From: CAVSKL01 sp963728475 [NCBI: Candidatus Eiseniibacteriota bacterium]
GTDB lineage: Bacteria > Eisenbacteria > RBG-16-71-46 > JABDJR01
Reading direction: 5' to 3'
Length of the DNA stretch: 64,000 nt
Assembly (NCBI GenBank): GCA_963728475.1
Contig: CAVSKL010000001.1
Location: forward strand, 868,001-932,000
Below the pieces are notes generated by a model. That model was not told the origin of the DNA. It searched no databases and saw only the letters and a program-made list of their open reading frames with translations. A program made the translations under genes and the position numbers. Of this stretch, positions 8,406 to 17,058 are shown piece by piece (the first letter of the stretch is position 1; each line of letters starts with the position of its first letter).

Positions 8406-8467
8406 ACCGAGCGCTTGACCGACGCGCCCGATCCCGCAACCGCGGCCGGAGCCGCGCGCCGAGAGCC

Positions 8468-9436
8468 ATGGCCACCATCGCCCGAGACCGGACACCCGCC
8501 CGCGCCGCCTCCGCCGGCCACCACCGGCGGGCCGACGCGTTCTTCCGGGGCGCCGCCCGCGCCTCGGCCGGCCTGGTGCTCGTGATCATGGCCGGGATTT
8601 TCGTGGAGCTGGTCCGCGACTCGGCGCCCTCCCTGAAGGCCTTCGGCGCGCACTTCGTGGTCTCGGCCCAGTGGAACCCGGTCACCGAGAAGTTCGGCGC
8701 CCTCTCCAGCATCTACGGAACCCTGGTCTCCACCGCCATCGCCCTGGCGATCGCGCTCCCGTTGAGCCTGGTGAGCGCGCTCTACCTGGTGGAGCTCGCC
8801 CCGCCCCGGGTCAGCCGCTGGGTGGGTTACGGGATCGAGCTCCTGGCTGCGGTGCCCAGCATCATCTACGGCATGTGGGGGCTCTTCGTCTTCGCGCCCT
8901 ACCTGGCCGACCACGTCCAGCCCGCGCTCCAGCGCGTGTTCGGTTTCCTCCCGTTCTTCCAGGGGCCGCCCATGGGGATCGGCATGCTCCCCGCCGGGAT
9001 CATCCTCGCCCTCATGGTGCTTCCCTTCACCACCGCGGTCATGCGCGACGTGCTCCGCATGGTGCCGCCGATGGTGAACGAGGCCGCCTACGGCATGGGC
9101 GCCACCACGCTCGAGGTCACCCGGCGCGTCACCGTCCCCTACGGCATCCAGGGGGTGCTGGGGGCGGCGTTCCTGGGCCTGGGGCGGGCGATCGGCGAGA
9201 CCATGGCGGTGACCTTCGTGATCGGCAACAACCACGGGATCTCGGCGTCGTTGTACGCGGCGGGCAACAGCATCGCCTCCACCCTCGCCAACGAATTCAC
9301 CGAGGCCTCGGACCGGCTCTACCGGAGCTCGTTGATCGAACTGGGGCTCGTGCTCTTCGTCATGACCTTCCTGGTCCAGGTCGCCGCCCACCTATGGTTG
9401 AAACGCGTGAAGCGCGGGATGGGGAGCGGCCTATGA
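8468..9436 (+). CDS. pstC: Phosphate ABC transporter permease PstC
   Basis: Inner-membrane permease of the high-affinity phosphate importer, 322 residues from ATG 8468; an earlier in-frame start would add an Arg-rich, non-membrane stretch and is rejected. Six membrane segments are visible. The cytoplasmic EAA-type loop (YGMGATTLEVTRRVTVPYGIQG) that contacts PstB is followed by GRAIGETMAVTFVIGN, a PstC hallmark. The first gene of pstC-pstA-pstB-phoU-phoB, its stop overlaps pstA by ATGA. The Pho-box-like repeats at 8228-8249 suggest induction on phosphate starvation. Confidence 0.95.
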   Translation: MATIARDRTPARAASAGHHRRADAFFRGAARASAGLVLVIMAGIFVELVRDSAPSLKAFGAHFVVSAQWNPVTEKFGALSSIYGTLVSTAIALAIALPLSLVSALYLVELAPPRVSRWVGYGIELLAAVPSIIYGMWGLFVFAPYLADHVQPALQRVFGFLPFFQGPPMGIGMLPAGIILALMVLPFTTAVMRDVLRMVPPMVNEAAYGMGATTLEVTRRVTVPYGIQGVLGAAFLGLGRAIGETMAVTFVIGNNHGISASLYAAGNSIASTLANEFTEASDRLYRSSLIELGLVLFVMTFLVQVAAHLWLKRVKRGMGSGL

Positions 9437-10278
9437 GGCTCCGATCCCGGGCCCGGCGCCGGGCCGGCGACCTGGCGCTCCGGATCGTGGCCACCCTGTC
9501 GTCCCTGATCGGGATCTTCTTCCTGGGCTGGATCCTGGTGGTGGTGGTCCACCGCGGCTTCGCGGCGGTGAACGGGACCTTCTTCAGCCGGCTCCCGGCC
9601 CCGCCCGGCGTCTCCGGCGGCGGGCTGGGAAACGCCATCCTCGGCACCGCGGAGATGACCGCGCTGGCCGCGTTGGCGGGGGTCCCGCTGGGCGTCATGG
9701 GGGGGGTGTATCTCAGCGAATACGGCCGCCACGGACGGTTCGGGGCCTCGGTGCGGTTCCTCATCAACGTCATGATGGGGATTCCCTCGATCATCATGGG
9801 GTTGTTCATCTACGCGATCCTGGTGGTGCCGATGGGGCACTTCTCGGGCTACGCGGGCGGGGCGTCGCTGGCGCTCCTCATCCTCCCCATCGTCGCGCGC
9901 ACCACCGAGGACATGCTGACCCTGGTTCCCAACGCGCTTCGCGAGTCGGCGCTCGCGCTGGGCACCCCGCGCTGGCGGGTGACCCTGGAGATCCTCTTCC
10001 GCGCCGCGCGGAGCGGCATGATCACGGGGGTGCTGCTGGCGGTGGCACGGGTGAGCGGGGAGACCGCCCCCTTGCTCTTCACCGCGCTCAACAGCCCGTA
10101 CTGGCCGCGGAGCCTCAACCAGCCGACCGCCAACCTGACCGTAACCATCTTCAACTACGCCATGTCACCGTATCCGGACTGGCAGCGCGACGCATGGGGG
10201 GCTTCGCTCCTCATCATGGCGGGGGTGCTGGTTCTCACCGTCACCGCGCGGGTCGCCATCCGGGGTAAGAGAGCATGA
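9433..10278 (+). CDS. pstA: Phosphate ABC transporter permease PstA
   Basis: Second permease of the Pst importer, 281 residues, partner of PstC. It shows the family signatures [36 protein letters not shown] (the EAA loop that docks on PstB) and [13 protein letters not shown]. The start overlaps the pstC stop (ATGA) and the end overlaps pstB (ATGA), giving tight translational coupling through the transporter genes. Confidence 0.96.
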   Translation: MRLRSRARRRAGDLALRIVATLSSLIGIFFLGWILVVVVHRGFAAVNGTFFSRLPAPPGVSGGGLGNAILGTAEMTALAALAGVPLGVMGGVYLSEYGRHGRFGASVRFLINVMMGIPSIIMGLFIYAILVVPMGHFSGYAGGASLALLILPIVARTTEDMLTLVPNALRESALALGTPRWRVTLEILFRAARSGMITGVLLAVARVSGETAPLLFTALNSPYWPRSLNQPTANLTVTIFNYAMSPYPDWQRDAWGASLLIMAGVLVLTVTARVAIRGKRA

Positions 10279-11120
10279 GGACAGAACCCTTGGAATCGAC
10301 CGGAAAGTTTCCGTCCGCTCCCGAGCCGGACGCCGCGGTGGCCGGGACCGTCGCCGGCCCCGCGCCGGCGAGCAAAGTCTCGGTGCGCGGGTTAAACTTC
10401 TTCTATGGGGACCAGCAGGCGCTCTTCGGGAACGACCTCGACATCGCCGGGAACCGGGTCACCGCGATCATCGGGCCCTCGGGCTGCGGCAAGTCCACCC
10501 ACATCCGCGTCTACAACCGCATCTTCCAGCTTTATCCCGAGCAGCGGGCGACGGGGACCGTGATGCTGGACGGTGAGGACCTGCTCGCGCCCTCGGTGGA
10601 CGTGATCGAGCTTCGCCGCAAGGTGGGGATGATCTTCCAAAAGCCGACGCCGTTCCCCATGAGCGTGTTCGAGAACGTGGCCTACGGGCTGCGCATCCAT
10701 TACCGGCTCCGTAAGAGCGAGGTCGCCGACCGGGTGGAGCAGGCGCTCCGGGCCGCCGCCCTGTGGGAGGAGGTCCGGGACAAGCTGGACCGGCCGGGGA
10801 CCGCCCTCTCCGGCGGGCAGCAGCAGCGTCTCTGCGTGGCCCGGGCGCTGGCGGTGGAGCCCGAGTTGCTGCTCATGGACGAGCCGACCTCGGCCATCGA
10901 TCCGGTGGCCACCGCCAAGATCGAGGAGCTGATCGAGTCGCTCAAGAGCGACTACACCATCGTCATCGTCACCCACAACATGCAACAGGCGGCCCGCATC
11001 TCGGACTTCACCGCGTTCTTCTTCAAGGGGCGGATCGTGGAGTTCGGGGCGACCCAGCAGATCTTCACCAACCCCTCGGAGAAGCAGACCGAGGACTACG
11101 TCACCGGGCGCTTCGGTTGA
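10275..11120 (+). CDS. pstB: Phosphate ABC transporter ATP-binding protein PstB
   Basis: ATPase of the Pst importer, 281 residues, with Walker [10 protein letters not shown], the Q-loop in [18 protein letters not shown], signature LSGGQQQR, Walker [13 protein letters not shown] and the switch His in VTHNM. The PTPFPMS segment after the Q-loop is specific to PstB. An N-terminal extension of about 35 Ala/Pro-rich residues precedes the conserved VRGLNFFYG start, longer than usual. Overlaps pstA by 4 nt; phoU starts 19 nt downstream. Confidence 0.96.
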   Translation: MRTEPLESTGKFPSAPEPDAAVAGTVAGPAPASKVSVRGLNFFYGDQQALFGNDLDIAGNRVTAIIGPSGCGKSTHIRVYNRIFQLYPEQRATGTVMLDGEDLLAPSVDVIELRRKVGMIFQKPTPFPMSVFENVAYGLRIHYRLRKSEVADRVEQALRAAALWEEVRDKLDRPGTALSGGQQQRLCVARALAVEPELLLMDEPTSAIDPVATAKIEELIESLKSDYTIVIVTHNMQQAARISDFTAFFFKGRIVEFGATQQIFTNPSEKQTEDYVTGRFG

Positions 11121-11139
11121 GCGCCGCCGGGAGAGCAGC

Positions 11140-11844
11140 ATGTCCAAGCGCTTGACCAAGGAGATCGGGAGCCTCAAGAAGGAGATCCTCGGCCTGGGGG
11201 CGGCGGTGGAGGAGCGGGTGCGCCGCGCCGTGACCTCGATCCACGAGCGGGACGCGGGGATGGCCGAGGGCGTGATCGCCGGCGACGGCGAGATCGACGA
11301 GATGGAGGTGGACCTCGAGGAGGAGTGCCTGAAGGTGCTGGCGCTGCACCAGCCGATGGCGGTGGACCTCCGCTACATCATCGCCGTGCTCAAGATCAAC
11401 AACGACCTGGAGCGGATCGGCGACCTGGCGGTGAACATCGCCGAGCGGTCGGTGGTGTTGGCCGGCCTCCCCGAGTTCAAGATGCCCTTCGACCTCGACG
11501 GCATGGCGGCCAAGACTCAGGAGATGCTGCGGAAGAGCCTGGACGCCCTGGTGTTCCTGGAGGCGGACACCGCCTACCGGGTCTGCGACCAGGACGAGGA
11601 GGTCGACTCCATCAACCGGGAGATGTACCGGATCCTGCGCACCGAGGTGCGCGAGGACCCGGCCCGGCTCGACTACCTCACTCACCTCATGAACGTGTCG
11701 CGCTACCTGGAGCGGATCGCCGACCATGCCACCAACATCGCCGAGGACGTGATCTACCTTATCCAGGGGGACATCGTCCGCCACCACGCCCAGGAGTTCC
11801 GGAACCGCCGGCCCCCTGGGCCGCCGCCCCCGGCCGGAGTATGA
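11140..11844 (+). CDS. phoU: Phosphate signalling protein PhoU
   Basis: PhoU is a cytoplasmic all-helical protein that links Pst transporter state to the PhoR/PhoB pathway. This one has 234 residues and two three-helix PhoU repeats, each with the metal-binding E/DxxxD pattern (NNDLERIGDLAVNIAER in repeat 1, YLERIADHATNIAED in repeat 2). It follows pstB directly and precedes the response-regulator gene, as in many Pho clusters. Confidence 0.95.
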   Translation: MSKRLTKEIGSLKKEILGLGAAVEERVRRAVTSIHERDAGMAEGVIAGDGEIDEMEVDLEEECLKVLALHQPMAVDLRYIIAVLKINNDLERIGDLAVNIAERSVVLAGLPEFKMPFDLDGMAAKTQEMLRKSLDALVFLEADTAYRVCDQDEEVDSINREMYRILRTEVREDPARLDYLTHLMNVSRYLERIADHATNIAEDVIYLIQGDIVRHHAQEFRNRRPPGPPPPAGV

Positions 11845-11877
11845 TCGCGGCCTCCGGACCCCCCGCGCGAGGTGCCC

Positions 11878-12567
11878 ATGGCCCGAGAACACATCCTGGT
11901 GGTGGACGACGAGGAGGACATCCTCGAGCTGGTCCGTTACAACCTGGAGAAGGACGGGTATGCGGTGACCGGCGTGGCCTCGGGTGAGGACGCGGCGCCG
12001 CGGGCGCTGCAGCTCCGCCCCGACCTCATCATCCTCGACCTCATGCTCCCCGGCCTGGACGGGCTCACCGTGTGCAAGCACCTCAAGCGGGAGGAGGCGA
12101 CCCGCGGCATCCCGGTGATCATGCTCACCGCCCGGGGGAGCGAGGCCGACATCGTGACCGGCCTCGAGCTGGGGGCCGACGACTACGTGACCAAGCCGTT
12201 CAGCCCGCGGGTGCTGGTGGCGCGGGTGCGAAGCGTCCTGCGCCGTCCCCGGGGTGCCGCCGATCCTCCCGGCGCCGATTCCATCCGCCGCAAGGGGCTG
12301 GTGATCGTCCCCGCCCGCCACGAAGCGAGCCTGGACGGCGCGGCGCTGGACCTCACCGCCACCGAGTTCTCGGTGCTGACGCTGCTGGCCCGCCGGCCGG
12401 GCTGGGTGTTCACCCGGAACCAGATCATCGAGGCGGTCCACGGCGACCACTACCCGGTCACCGACCGCTCGGTGGACGTCCACATCACCGGCCTTAGGCG
12501 CAAACTCGGGACGTCCGGGGAGCTGGTCGAAACGGTGCGCGGGGTGGGGTACCGGTTCCGGGAGTGA
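11878..12567 (+). CDS. phoB: Response regulator, PhoB/OmpR family
   Basis: Two-domain regulator of 229 residues: a receiver with the acidic pair at residues 10-11, phosphoacceptor Asp54 (LDLMLPGLDG), the conserved Thr and Lys (TKPF), and a C-terminal winged helix ending in RGVGYRFRE. Location after phoU makes it PhoB-like. ATG 11878 is chosen; GTG 11872 in the same frame is possible. No phoR-like histidine kinase gene is in the cluster, so its kinase must be elsewhere or lost from this locus. It probably binds the 11-bp repeats before pstC and pstS. Confidence 0.9.
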   Translation: MAREHILVVDDEEDILELVRYNLEKDGYAVTGVASGEDAAPRALQLRPDLIILDLMLPGLDGLTVCKHLKREEATRGIPVIMLTARGSEADIVTGLELGADDYVTKPFSPRVLVARVRSVLRRPRGAADPPGADSIRRKGLVIVPARHEASLDGAALDLTATEFSVLTLLARRPGWVFTRNQIIEAVHGDHYPVTDRSVDVHITGLRRKLGTSGELVETVRGVGYRFRE

Positions 12568-12664
12568 CCCGGCCCGAGGCCCCGGAGACCGCCTCGGAGC
12601 CGGCCCCGCGGAACCCCCGGCGAACCGACGGCCCGCGTCCCCGCCCGTCCGGACTGAACCAAAA

Positions 12665-12697
12665 CCTAACATTCCCCTCAACACCCCCTAACACGAC
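12665..12697 (+). promoter_or_regulatory. Pho box upstream of pstS (three 11-nt direct repeats)
   Basis: CCTAACATTCC, CCTCAACACCC and CCTAACACGAC follow one another in exact 11-nt register. A weaker fourth unit (CTGAACCAAAA) precedes them at 12654. This matches direct-repeat sites of PhoB-type regulators and is shared with the pstC leader. Confidence 0.78.
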
Positions 12698-12777
12698 CGG
12701 AGCAAAGTGCTCCCGTGAGCCCGGTCGGCCTTGCTTCGGTCCCGGGACGGGTCGATTCCAAAAGGAGATGTCGTTTC

Positions 12778-13830
12778 ATGAACAAGCGTCTCGCAGTGCT
12801 TCTCGTCGCGGCCGCCGCCGCCCTCTCCACGGGCGCGACCGGCGCCCGCGCCGGCGACACGGTCATCTCGGGGGCGGGGGCGACCTTCCCCTATCCCCTC
12901 TACTCGCAGTGGGCCGACGCCTATAACAAGGAGACCGGGGTCAAGCTCAACTACCAGGCCATCGGCTCCGGCGGCGGAATCGCCCAGATCAAGCAGAAGA
13001 CGGTGGACTTCGGGGCCTCGGACGCGCCGCTCACCGAAAAGGAGCTGGACGATGCCGGCCTCATGCAGTTCCCGATGATCATGGGCGGGGTGGTGCCGGT
13101 GGTGCACCTGAAGGGTGTGGATGCGGGCCAGCTCCGCTTGAGCCCGGAACTCCTGGCCGACATCTATCTGGGCAAGGTCACCAAATGGAACGACCCCGAG
13201 GTGGCCAGGGACAACCCCGGGCTGAAGCTCCCGGGCAAGGGCATCACCGTGGTGTACCGCAGCGACGGGTCCGGCACCACCTGGATCTACACCAACTACC
13301 TGGACAAGGTCTCGTCCGAGTGGCATTCCAAGGTGGGTACCGACAAGGCGGTGGACTGGCCGGCGGGCGTGGGCGGCAAGGGGAACCAGGGCGTGGCCGC
13401 CTACGTGCAGCGGATCGACGGGTCGATCGGCTACGTTGAGTTCGCCTACGCGCTCCAGAACAAGATGGCCTACGTTCTGCTCAAGAACAAGGACGGCGAA
13501 TACGTCTCCCCGACCATCGAGAGCTTCATGGCCGCGGCCGCCAACGCCGACTGGGAACACGCTCCGGGCTTCTACCTGGTGCTGACCGACCAGCCGGGCA
13601 AGGCGAGCTGGCCCATCACCGGCGCCTCCTTCATCCTCATGTACAAGGCCCAGGACAAGCCGGCCACCGCCAAGGAAGTGCTCAAGTTCTTCAACTGGTG
13701 CTACGCCGGCGGCGACGAGATGGCGCAGAAGCTGGACTACGTGCCGATCCCGGACAACGTGGTGAAGCTGGTGCAGGAGGCGTGGAAGCGCCAGATCACC
13801 GGCGCCGACATGAGTTCGGTCTGGCCCTGA
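12778..13830 (+). CDS. pstS: Periplasmic phosphate-binding protein PstS
   Basis: Substrate-binding protein of the Pst importer, 350 residues. ATG 12778 follows AAAAGGAG. A signal peptide (about residues 1-22, cut after GARA) is followed by the PstS core: ISGAGATFPYPLY, the phosphate-binding loop GSGGGIAQI, DFGASDAPLT, and YRSDGSGTTWIYTNYL. It lies downstream of phoB with its own Pho box, so it is expressed as a separate high-level unit rather than first in the operon as in E. coli. Confidence 0.96.
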   Translation: MNKRLAVLLVAAAAALSTGATGARAGDTVISGAGATFPYPLYSQWADAYNKETGVKLNYQAIGSGGGIAQIKQKTVDFGASDAPLTEKELDDAGLMQFPMIMGGVVPVVHLKGVDAGQLRLSPELLADIYLGKVTKWNDPEVARDNPGLKLPGKGITVVYRSDGSGTTWIYTNYLDKVSSEWHSKVGTDKAVDWPAGVGGKGNQGVAAYVQRIDGSIGYVEFAYALQNKMAYVLLKNKDGEYVSPTIESFMAAAANADWEHAPGFYLVLTDQPGKASWPITGASFILMYKAQDKPATAKEVLKFFNWCYAGGDEMAQKLDYVPIPDNVVKLVQEAWKRQITGADMSSVWP

Positions 13831-13841
13831 CGGGCAACGGC

Positions 13842-13866
13842 AGGGCCGGGCGAAAGCCCCGGCCCT
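13842..13866 (+). terminator. Hairpin terminator after pstS
   Basis: AGGGCCGGG pairs with CCCGGCCCT around a GAAA-containing loop and is followed by TCTT. It may let pstS be transcribed more than the following porin gene. Confidence 0.65.
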
Positions 13867-13932
13867 TCTTGCCGGGCGCCGGCCACCGACTCCGGCGCGC
13901 GATGAACCCCCCGGATAAGAAGGAGTCAGGAC

Positions 13933-15171
13933 GTGAAGCGTTGGACGGCGATGTTGGCGGTGCTTTCAGCGTTAGCGCTCGGCATGTGCGGGACGGTGCC
14001 GGGCGCGGCGGCCGGCGAGCGGACGGACTCGCCGGCGATCGGCGACGCGCCGGCGGACCCGGGCGACTTGGCCCAGGCGCCGGTGGCGAAGCGATACAAT
14101 CAGGACGGCGCGGCGGGGGGCTCGATGGGCAACGGACCCATCGAGCTTCCCAAGGCGCTTCAGGGGCTCTCGATCCACGGCACGGTCTTCATCTCCTACA
14201 TGGTCATGAAGCAGGGCGATGCGAAGTCGAACCGGTTCGACCTGAAGCGCGGCTACTTCGACGTGCAGAAGACCCTCACCCCCTATCTCGCCGCCCGCTA
14301 TACCACCGACATCACCCGGCTCGGGAGCGGGGACTGGGAAACCCGGATCAAGTACCTGTACGGCAAGTTCACCTTCGACGCCGGATCCTTCCTCACCCAG
14401 CCGGGGGTGGAGTTCGGCCAGGGGCACGTGCCGTATCATGACTTCTGGGAAGCGGTGAACGGCTACCGGCTCGAGGGCACGATGTTCCTGGAGCGGAACG
14501 ACGTGGTCAACAGCGCCGACGTGGGGGCGGTCTTCTTCTCCAACTTCGGCGGCGAGATGAGTTCCGGCTACCAGAAGGACGTCGACGGCCACTATGCGGG
14601 CCGGTACGGATCGACCCAGATCGGCGTCTACAACGGCGCCGGGTACCACGGGAAGGAAGCCAACGACAACAAGCCGGTGGAGGCGCGGGTGACGGTGCGC
14701 CCGCTCCCCGGCCAGGCCCCCGGCCTCCAGGTCGGCCTCTTCGGGGTGGACGGCAAGGCGAACGTGGCTCCGATCGCGGGGATGATCCCCGACTGGCGGA
14801 TCGCGGATCTCATGCTCTCCTATCAGAGCCGGAACTTCACCGTGACCGGCGAGGGCTACGCCGGGAAGGGGAACCTGGGCGGGAGCGCGGTCTACGCCGA
14901 CGGCCGTTCCCGGGATCAGAACGGCTACTCGGTGTTCGCCAAGGTGAAGCTGCCGCAGCACGAGGCGTGGGGGGCGATGGCCCGCTACGACCACTTTGAC
15001 TCCGACATCCACTCCGCCGACAACGACGAGCCCGACCGCATGATCGGCGGGGTGTCCTACACCATGAAGGGCGGCAACATGTGGCTGGTCGACGTCGACC
15101 ACGTGAAGCACAGCCTGGACGCGATTCCCGACGAGACCACCGGGGAACTGGCGCTTCAGATGAGTTACTAG
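13933..15171 (+). CDS. Phosphate-selective porin-like outer-membrane protein (OprO/OprP type)
   Basis: Beta-barrel protein of 412 residues with a GTG start at 13933 after AAGGAG, a signal peptide, and alternating amphipathic strands with many Tyr/Gly. The segments LKRGYFDVQKTLTPYLAARYTTDI and GHVPYHDFWE resemble OprO/P-family porins. It ends in LALQMSY, a typical barrel-insertion C-terminus with a terminal aromatic. Position after pstS supports a role in phosphate or anion uptake across the outer membrane. Exact selectivity is inferred from context. Confidence 0.8.
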   Translation: MKRWTAMLAVLSALALGMCGTVPGAAAGERTDSPAIGDAPADPGDLAQAPVAKRYNQDGAAGGSMGNGPIELPKALQGLSIHGTVFISYMVMKQGDAKSNRFDLKRGYFDVQKTLTPYLAARYTTDITRLGSGDWETRIKYLYGKFTFDAGSFLTQPGVEFGQGHVPYHDFWEAVNGYRLEGTMFLERNDVVNSADVGAVFFSNFGGEMSSGYQKDVDGHYAGRYGSTQIGVYNGAGYHGKEANDNKPVEARVTVRPLPGQAPGLQVGLFGVDGKANVAPIAGMIPDWRIADLMLSYQSRNFTVTGEGYAGKGNLGGSAVYADGRSRDQNGYSVFAKVKLPQHEAWGAMARYDHFDSDIHSADNDEPDRMIGGVSYTMKGGNMWLVDVDHVKHSLDAIPDETTGELALQMSY

Positions 15172-15194
15172 GCTTGGCGCTGCAGATGGGCTAC
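15149..15194 (+). repeat. Tandem duplication of the porin 3' end
   Basis: TGGCGCTTCAGATGAGTTAC (15149-15168, last codons of the porin) recurs as TGGCGCTGCAGATGGGCTAC at 15175-15194 after the stop codon. The second copy would also read LALQMGY, so it looks like a leftover of a partial gene duplication. Confidence 0.6.
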
Positions 15195-16301
15195 CTGGGT
15201 TAGCAACGCGCCGAGGGGCTCGGGGGTTCGTTTCCCGGGCCCGGAACTTGCGGGGCGTCCCTCCGGGGGCGCCCAGTTTCTCCGTCCGGCCCGGTCAGCG
15301 TCTCCGGGGCGGGGGGGCACGGACTGGAGCACCTGGTGGTAGACGGCGGGGAGCGTCCCTGAGAAGGCGATCTGCGCCTGGGGATGGTTTCCCTTCCAGG
15401 CCTCGAACGCCCGCTCCGATGCGAAGAGGCCGTCGGAGAGCCCGGGCGGCGAGATCACCGCCGCCCACGCGTTCCCGGGGCGGCCGCGGGTGAGCCGCCC
15501 GCCGTCGATCTCCATGGAGATCGAGCGTCCGGTGCGGGCGCAGGGGCCTCGGAAGTCCACGCTTTGCATCTCCATGGGCGGGACGCGGCGAAACGCCGCT
15601 TCCACCGATACCATGTCCACCGCCCGGCCGCCCTCGGGCGCGAACCGCACGTACTGGAGGGCGCCGCCCCGGCCGATCCCCGGATCCACCACGTTGTAGA
15701 GCGAGGAGTCGGCGGCGCCGGCCACGGTGAGCCAGCCCACCGAATCGAGCGCGGCCACCGCGGCCTTCACCGCGGGAAGCGCCAGCCCCAGGTTCCTGGC
15801 CAGGGCCGGCTCCGAGACCGCCGCGGTGTCGCCTCCGGCCAGGAAGGCGAGCACGCTCTTCTCGTCGGAGGTGAGCATCCCGGCCAGGACCGGGACGTGC
15901 CGCATGGAGCCCATCCTCCAGTCCGGGTGGGCCAGGAACTTCTCCCCCAGGTCGAGCCGGTCGAAGATCCCCAGGTTCCGGCCGGTGGGGGTCTGGGCCA
16001 CGTTGGGGAGCCGCTCCGGGCTCTGCCCGGCCGGGTAGATCCACTCGCGCGCCAGCTCCTCGCAGATCATCGAGTCGCGGAAGCCGAGCGCATGCCAGTC
16101 CGCGCGGATGGCGGCCAGGGCCCGGTCGTCGGGCCACGGCGCTCCCAGCGAGTCCGGCGACACCGGCCCCGAGGCCTCGTGGTAGAGGTCGGTGAACTGC
16201 ATGTGGCCGTGGCGGAGGCCCTTCCCGTGTGGGCGGAGAACCAGCACCAGCACCACGATCACCACGATTCCGGCGAGCAGGCCGATCAGAAGGCGTTTCA
16301 T
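15168..16301 (-). CDS. Membrane-anchored protein with an alkylmercury lyase (MerB)-like domain
   Basis: 377 residues. An N-terminal membrane anchor (about 4-22) is followed by an unknown region, a winged-helix-like segment (about 145-200), and a C-terminal part matching the MerB pattern: GPCARTGRSISMEI (Cys254, the place of MerB Cys159), AVISPP and FASERAFEAWKGNHP. The first MerB catalytic Cys (Cys96, in a WCALD context) is not kept; the matching text is DMVSVEA, with Val and Glu in place of Cys and Asp. So organomercurial lysis is doubtful and a sensing or structural role is possible. Its stop codon shares CTAG with the convergent porin gene. The last 45 residues are Pro/Arg-rich and may be non-native. 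Confidence 0.68.
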   Translation of the reverse strand: MKRLLIGLLAGIVVIVVLVLVLRPHGKGLRHGHMQFTDLYHEASGPVSPDSLGAPWPDDRALAAIRADWHALGFRDSMICEELAREWIYPAGQSPERLPNVAQTPTGRNLGIFDRLDLGEKFLAHPDWRMGSMRHVPVLAGMLTSDEKSVLAFLAGGDTAAVSEPALARNLGLALPAVKAAVAALDSVGWLTVAGAADSSLYNVVDPGIGRGGALQYVRFAPEGGRAVDMVSVEAAFRRVPPMEMQSVDFRGPCARTGRSISMEIDGGRLTRGRPGNAWAAVISPPGLSDGLFASERAFEAWKGNHPQAQIAFSGTLPAVYHQVLQSVPPRPGDADRAGRRNWAPPEGRPASSGPGKRTPEPLGALLTQVAHLQRQA

Positions 16302-16432
16302 GGCGCGGGAGCATAGCCCAACCGCGCGGGCCTGTCACCGCACGGAGCGGCGGGTGGGGGGCCGCCGGCTCCCGGAGCCTTCCCGCGTCCCGGTCGCCAG
16401 CCCGGCGCGGCCGGAGTATGCTCCCGCCCGGG

Positions 16433-17020
16433 ATGCGCGACGAACGCGACGACGACGCCCTCATGGCCGCCATCGCCGCCGGCGACGAGGACGCCTTCCG
16501 GGCTCTGGTGGAGCGCTGGGACCGGCGGGTGCTGGCGTTTCTCTACCGCAGCCTGGGCTCGCGCGAGGACGCCGCCGACCTTGCCCAGGAGACCTTCCTC
16601 CGCCTTTTCCGCGCCGCCGGCGGCTACTCCCCCCGCGGCCGCTTTGCCCCGTATCTCTTCCGGATCGCCGGGAACCTGGCCCGCACCGAGATCCGCCGCC
16701 GGGCGGTCCGCCGGTTCTTCTCGTTCGGAAGCCCCGGCGACCCCGAAGCCGGGGCCTCGTTCGAGGATGCCGCGGCCCGGGTCGAAGCGCCGCCGCAGGA
16801 GCGCCCCGACCACGCGCTCATGCGTTCCGAGGCCGCCGAGCGCGTGCGCCGGGCGATCCTCGAATTGCCCGAGCGGCAGCGGCTGGCGGTGACGCTCAAG
16901 CGCTTCGAAGGCTTCTCCCAGGAGGAGATCGCCGGCACCATGGGGGTCTCGGTTCCGGCGGTGGAGGCGCTGCTCTCGCGGGCGATGACCGCGCTCCGGA
17001 AGAAGCTCGGGAAGCGCTAG
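16433..17020 (+). CDS. ECF (group 4) RNA polymerase sigma factor
   Basis: About 195 residues with sigma region 2 (ALVERWDRRVLAFLYRSLGSREDAADLAQETFLRLF, about residues 24-60) and region 4 (LPERQRLAVTLKRFEGFSQEEIAGTMGVSVPAVEALLSRA, about 143-183). ATG 16433 is used; ATG 16418 is also possible and neither has a good ribosome site. The neighbouring zf-HC2 anti-sigma and Spy-like genes start 1.5 kb downstream, past a gene on the opposite strand, and are its likely partners or targets. Confidence 0.92.
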   Translation: MRDERDDDALMAAIAAGDEDAFRALVERWDRRVLAFLYRSLGSREDAADLAQETFLRLFRAAGGYSPRGRFAPYLFRIAGNLARTEIRRRAVRRFFSFGSPGDPEAGASFEDAAARVEAPPQERPDHALMRSEAAERVRRAILELPERQRLAVTLKRFEGFSQEEIAGTMGVSVPAVEALLSRAMTALRKKLGKR

Positions 17021-17058
17021 CAGCCGCCCGCCGGCGCCCCGAACGCGGCCGGATCCAG

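Larger units (their letters stand above)
6140..8467. other. Long gene-poor region with repeats, between the SDR gene and pstC
   Basis: About 2.3 kb with no reading frame that looks like a real protein. Frames stay open only because of the extreme GC content, and their products are Arg/Gly/Pro-rich low-complexity text. It contains a duplicated cassette with 27-nt tandem repeats, a second 27-nt repeat, a 24-nt repeat, an AT-rich spot near 6811-6860 with two palindromes, a strong hairpin at 7502-7537, Pho-box-like repeats at 8228-8249 and three degenerate repeats of about 37 nt at 8301-8405. Confidence 0.75.

Noticed and set aside
12715-12777. Upstream in-frame extension of pstS
   Set aside because: The ATG at 12778 has AAAAGGAG and begins a normal signal peptide; the extension would mask it.
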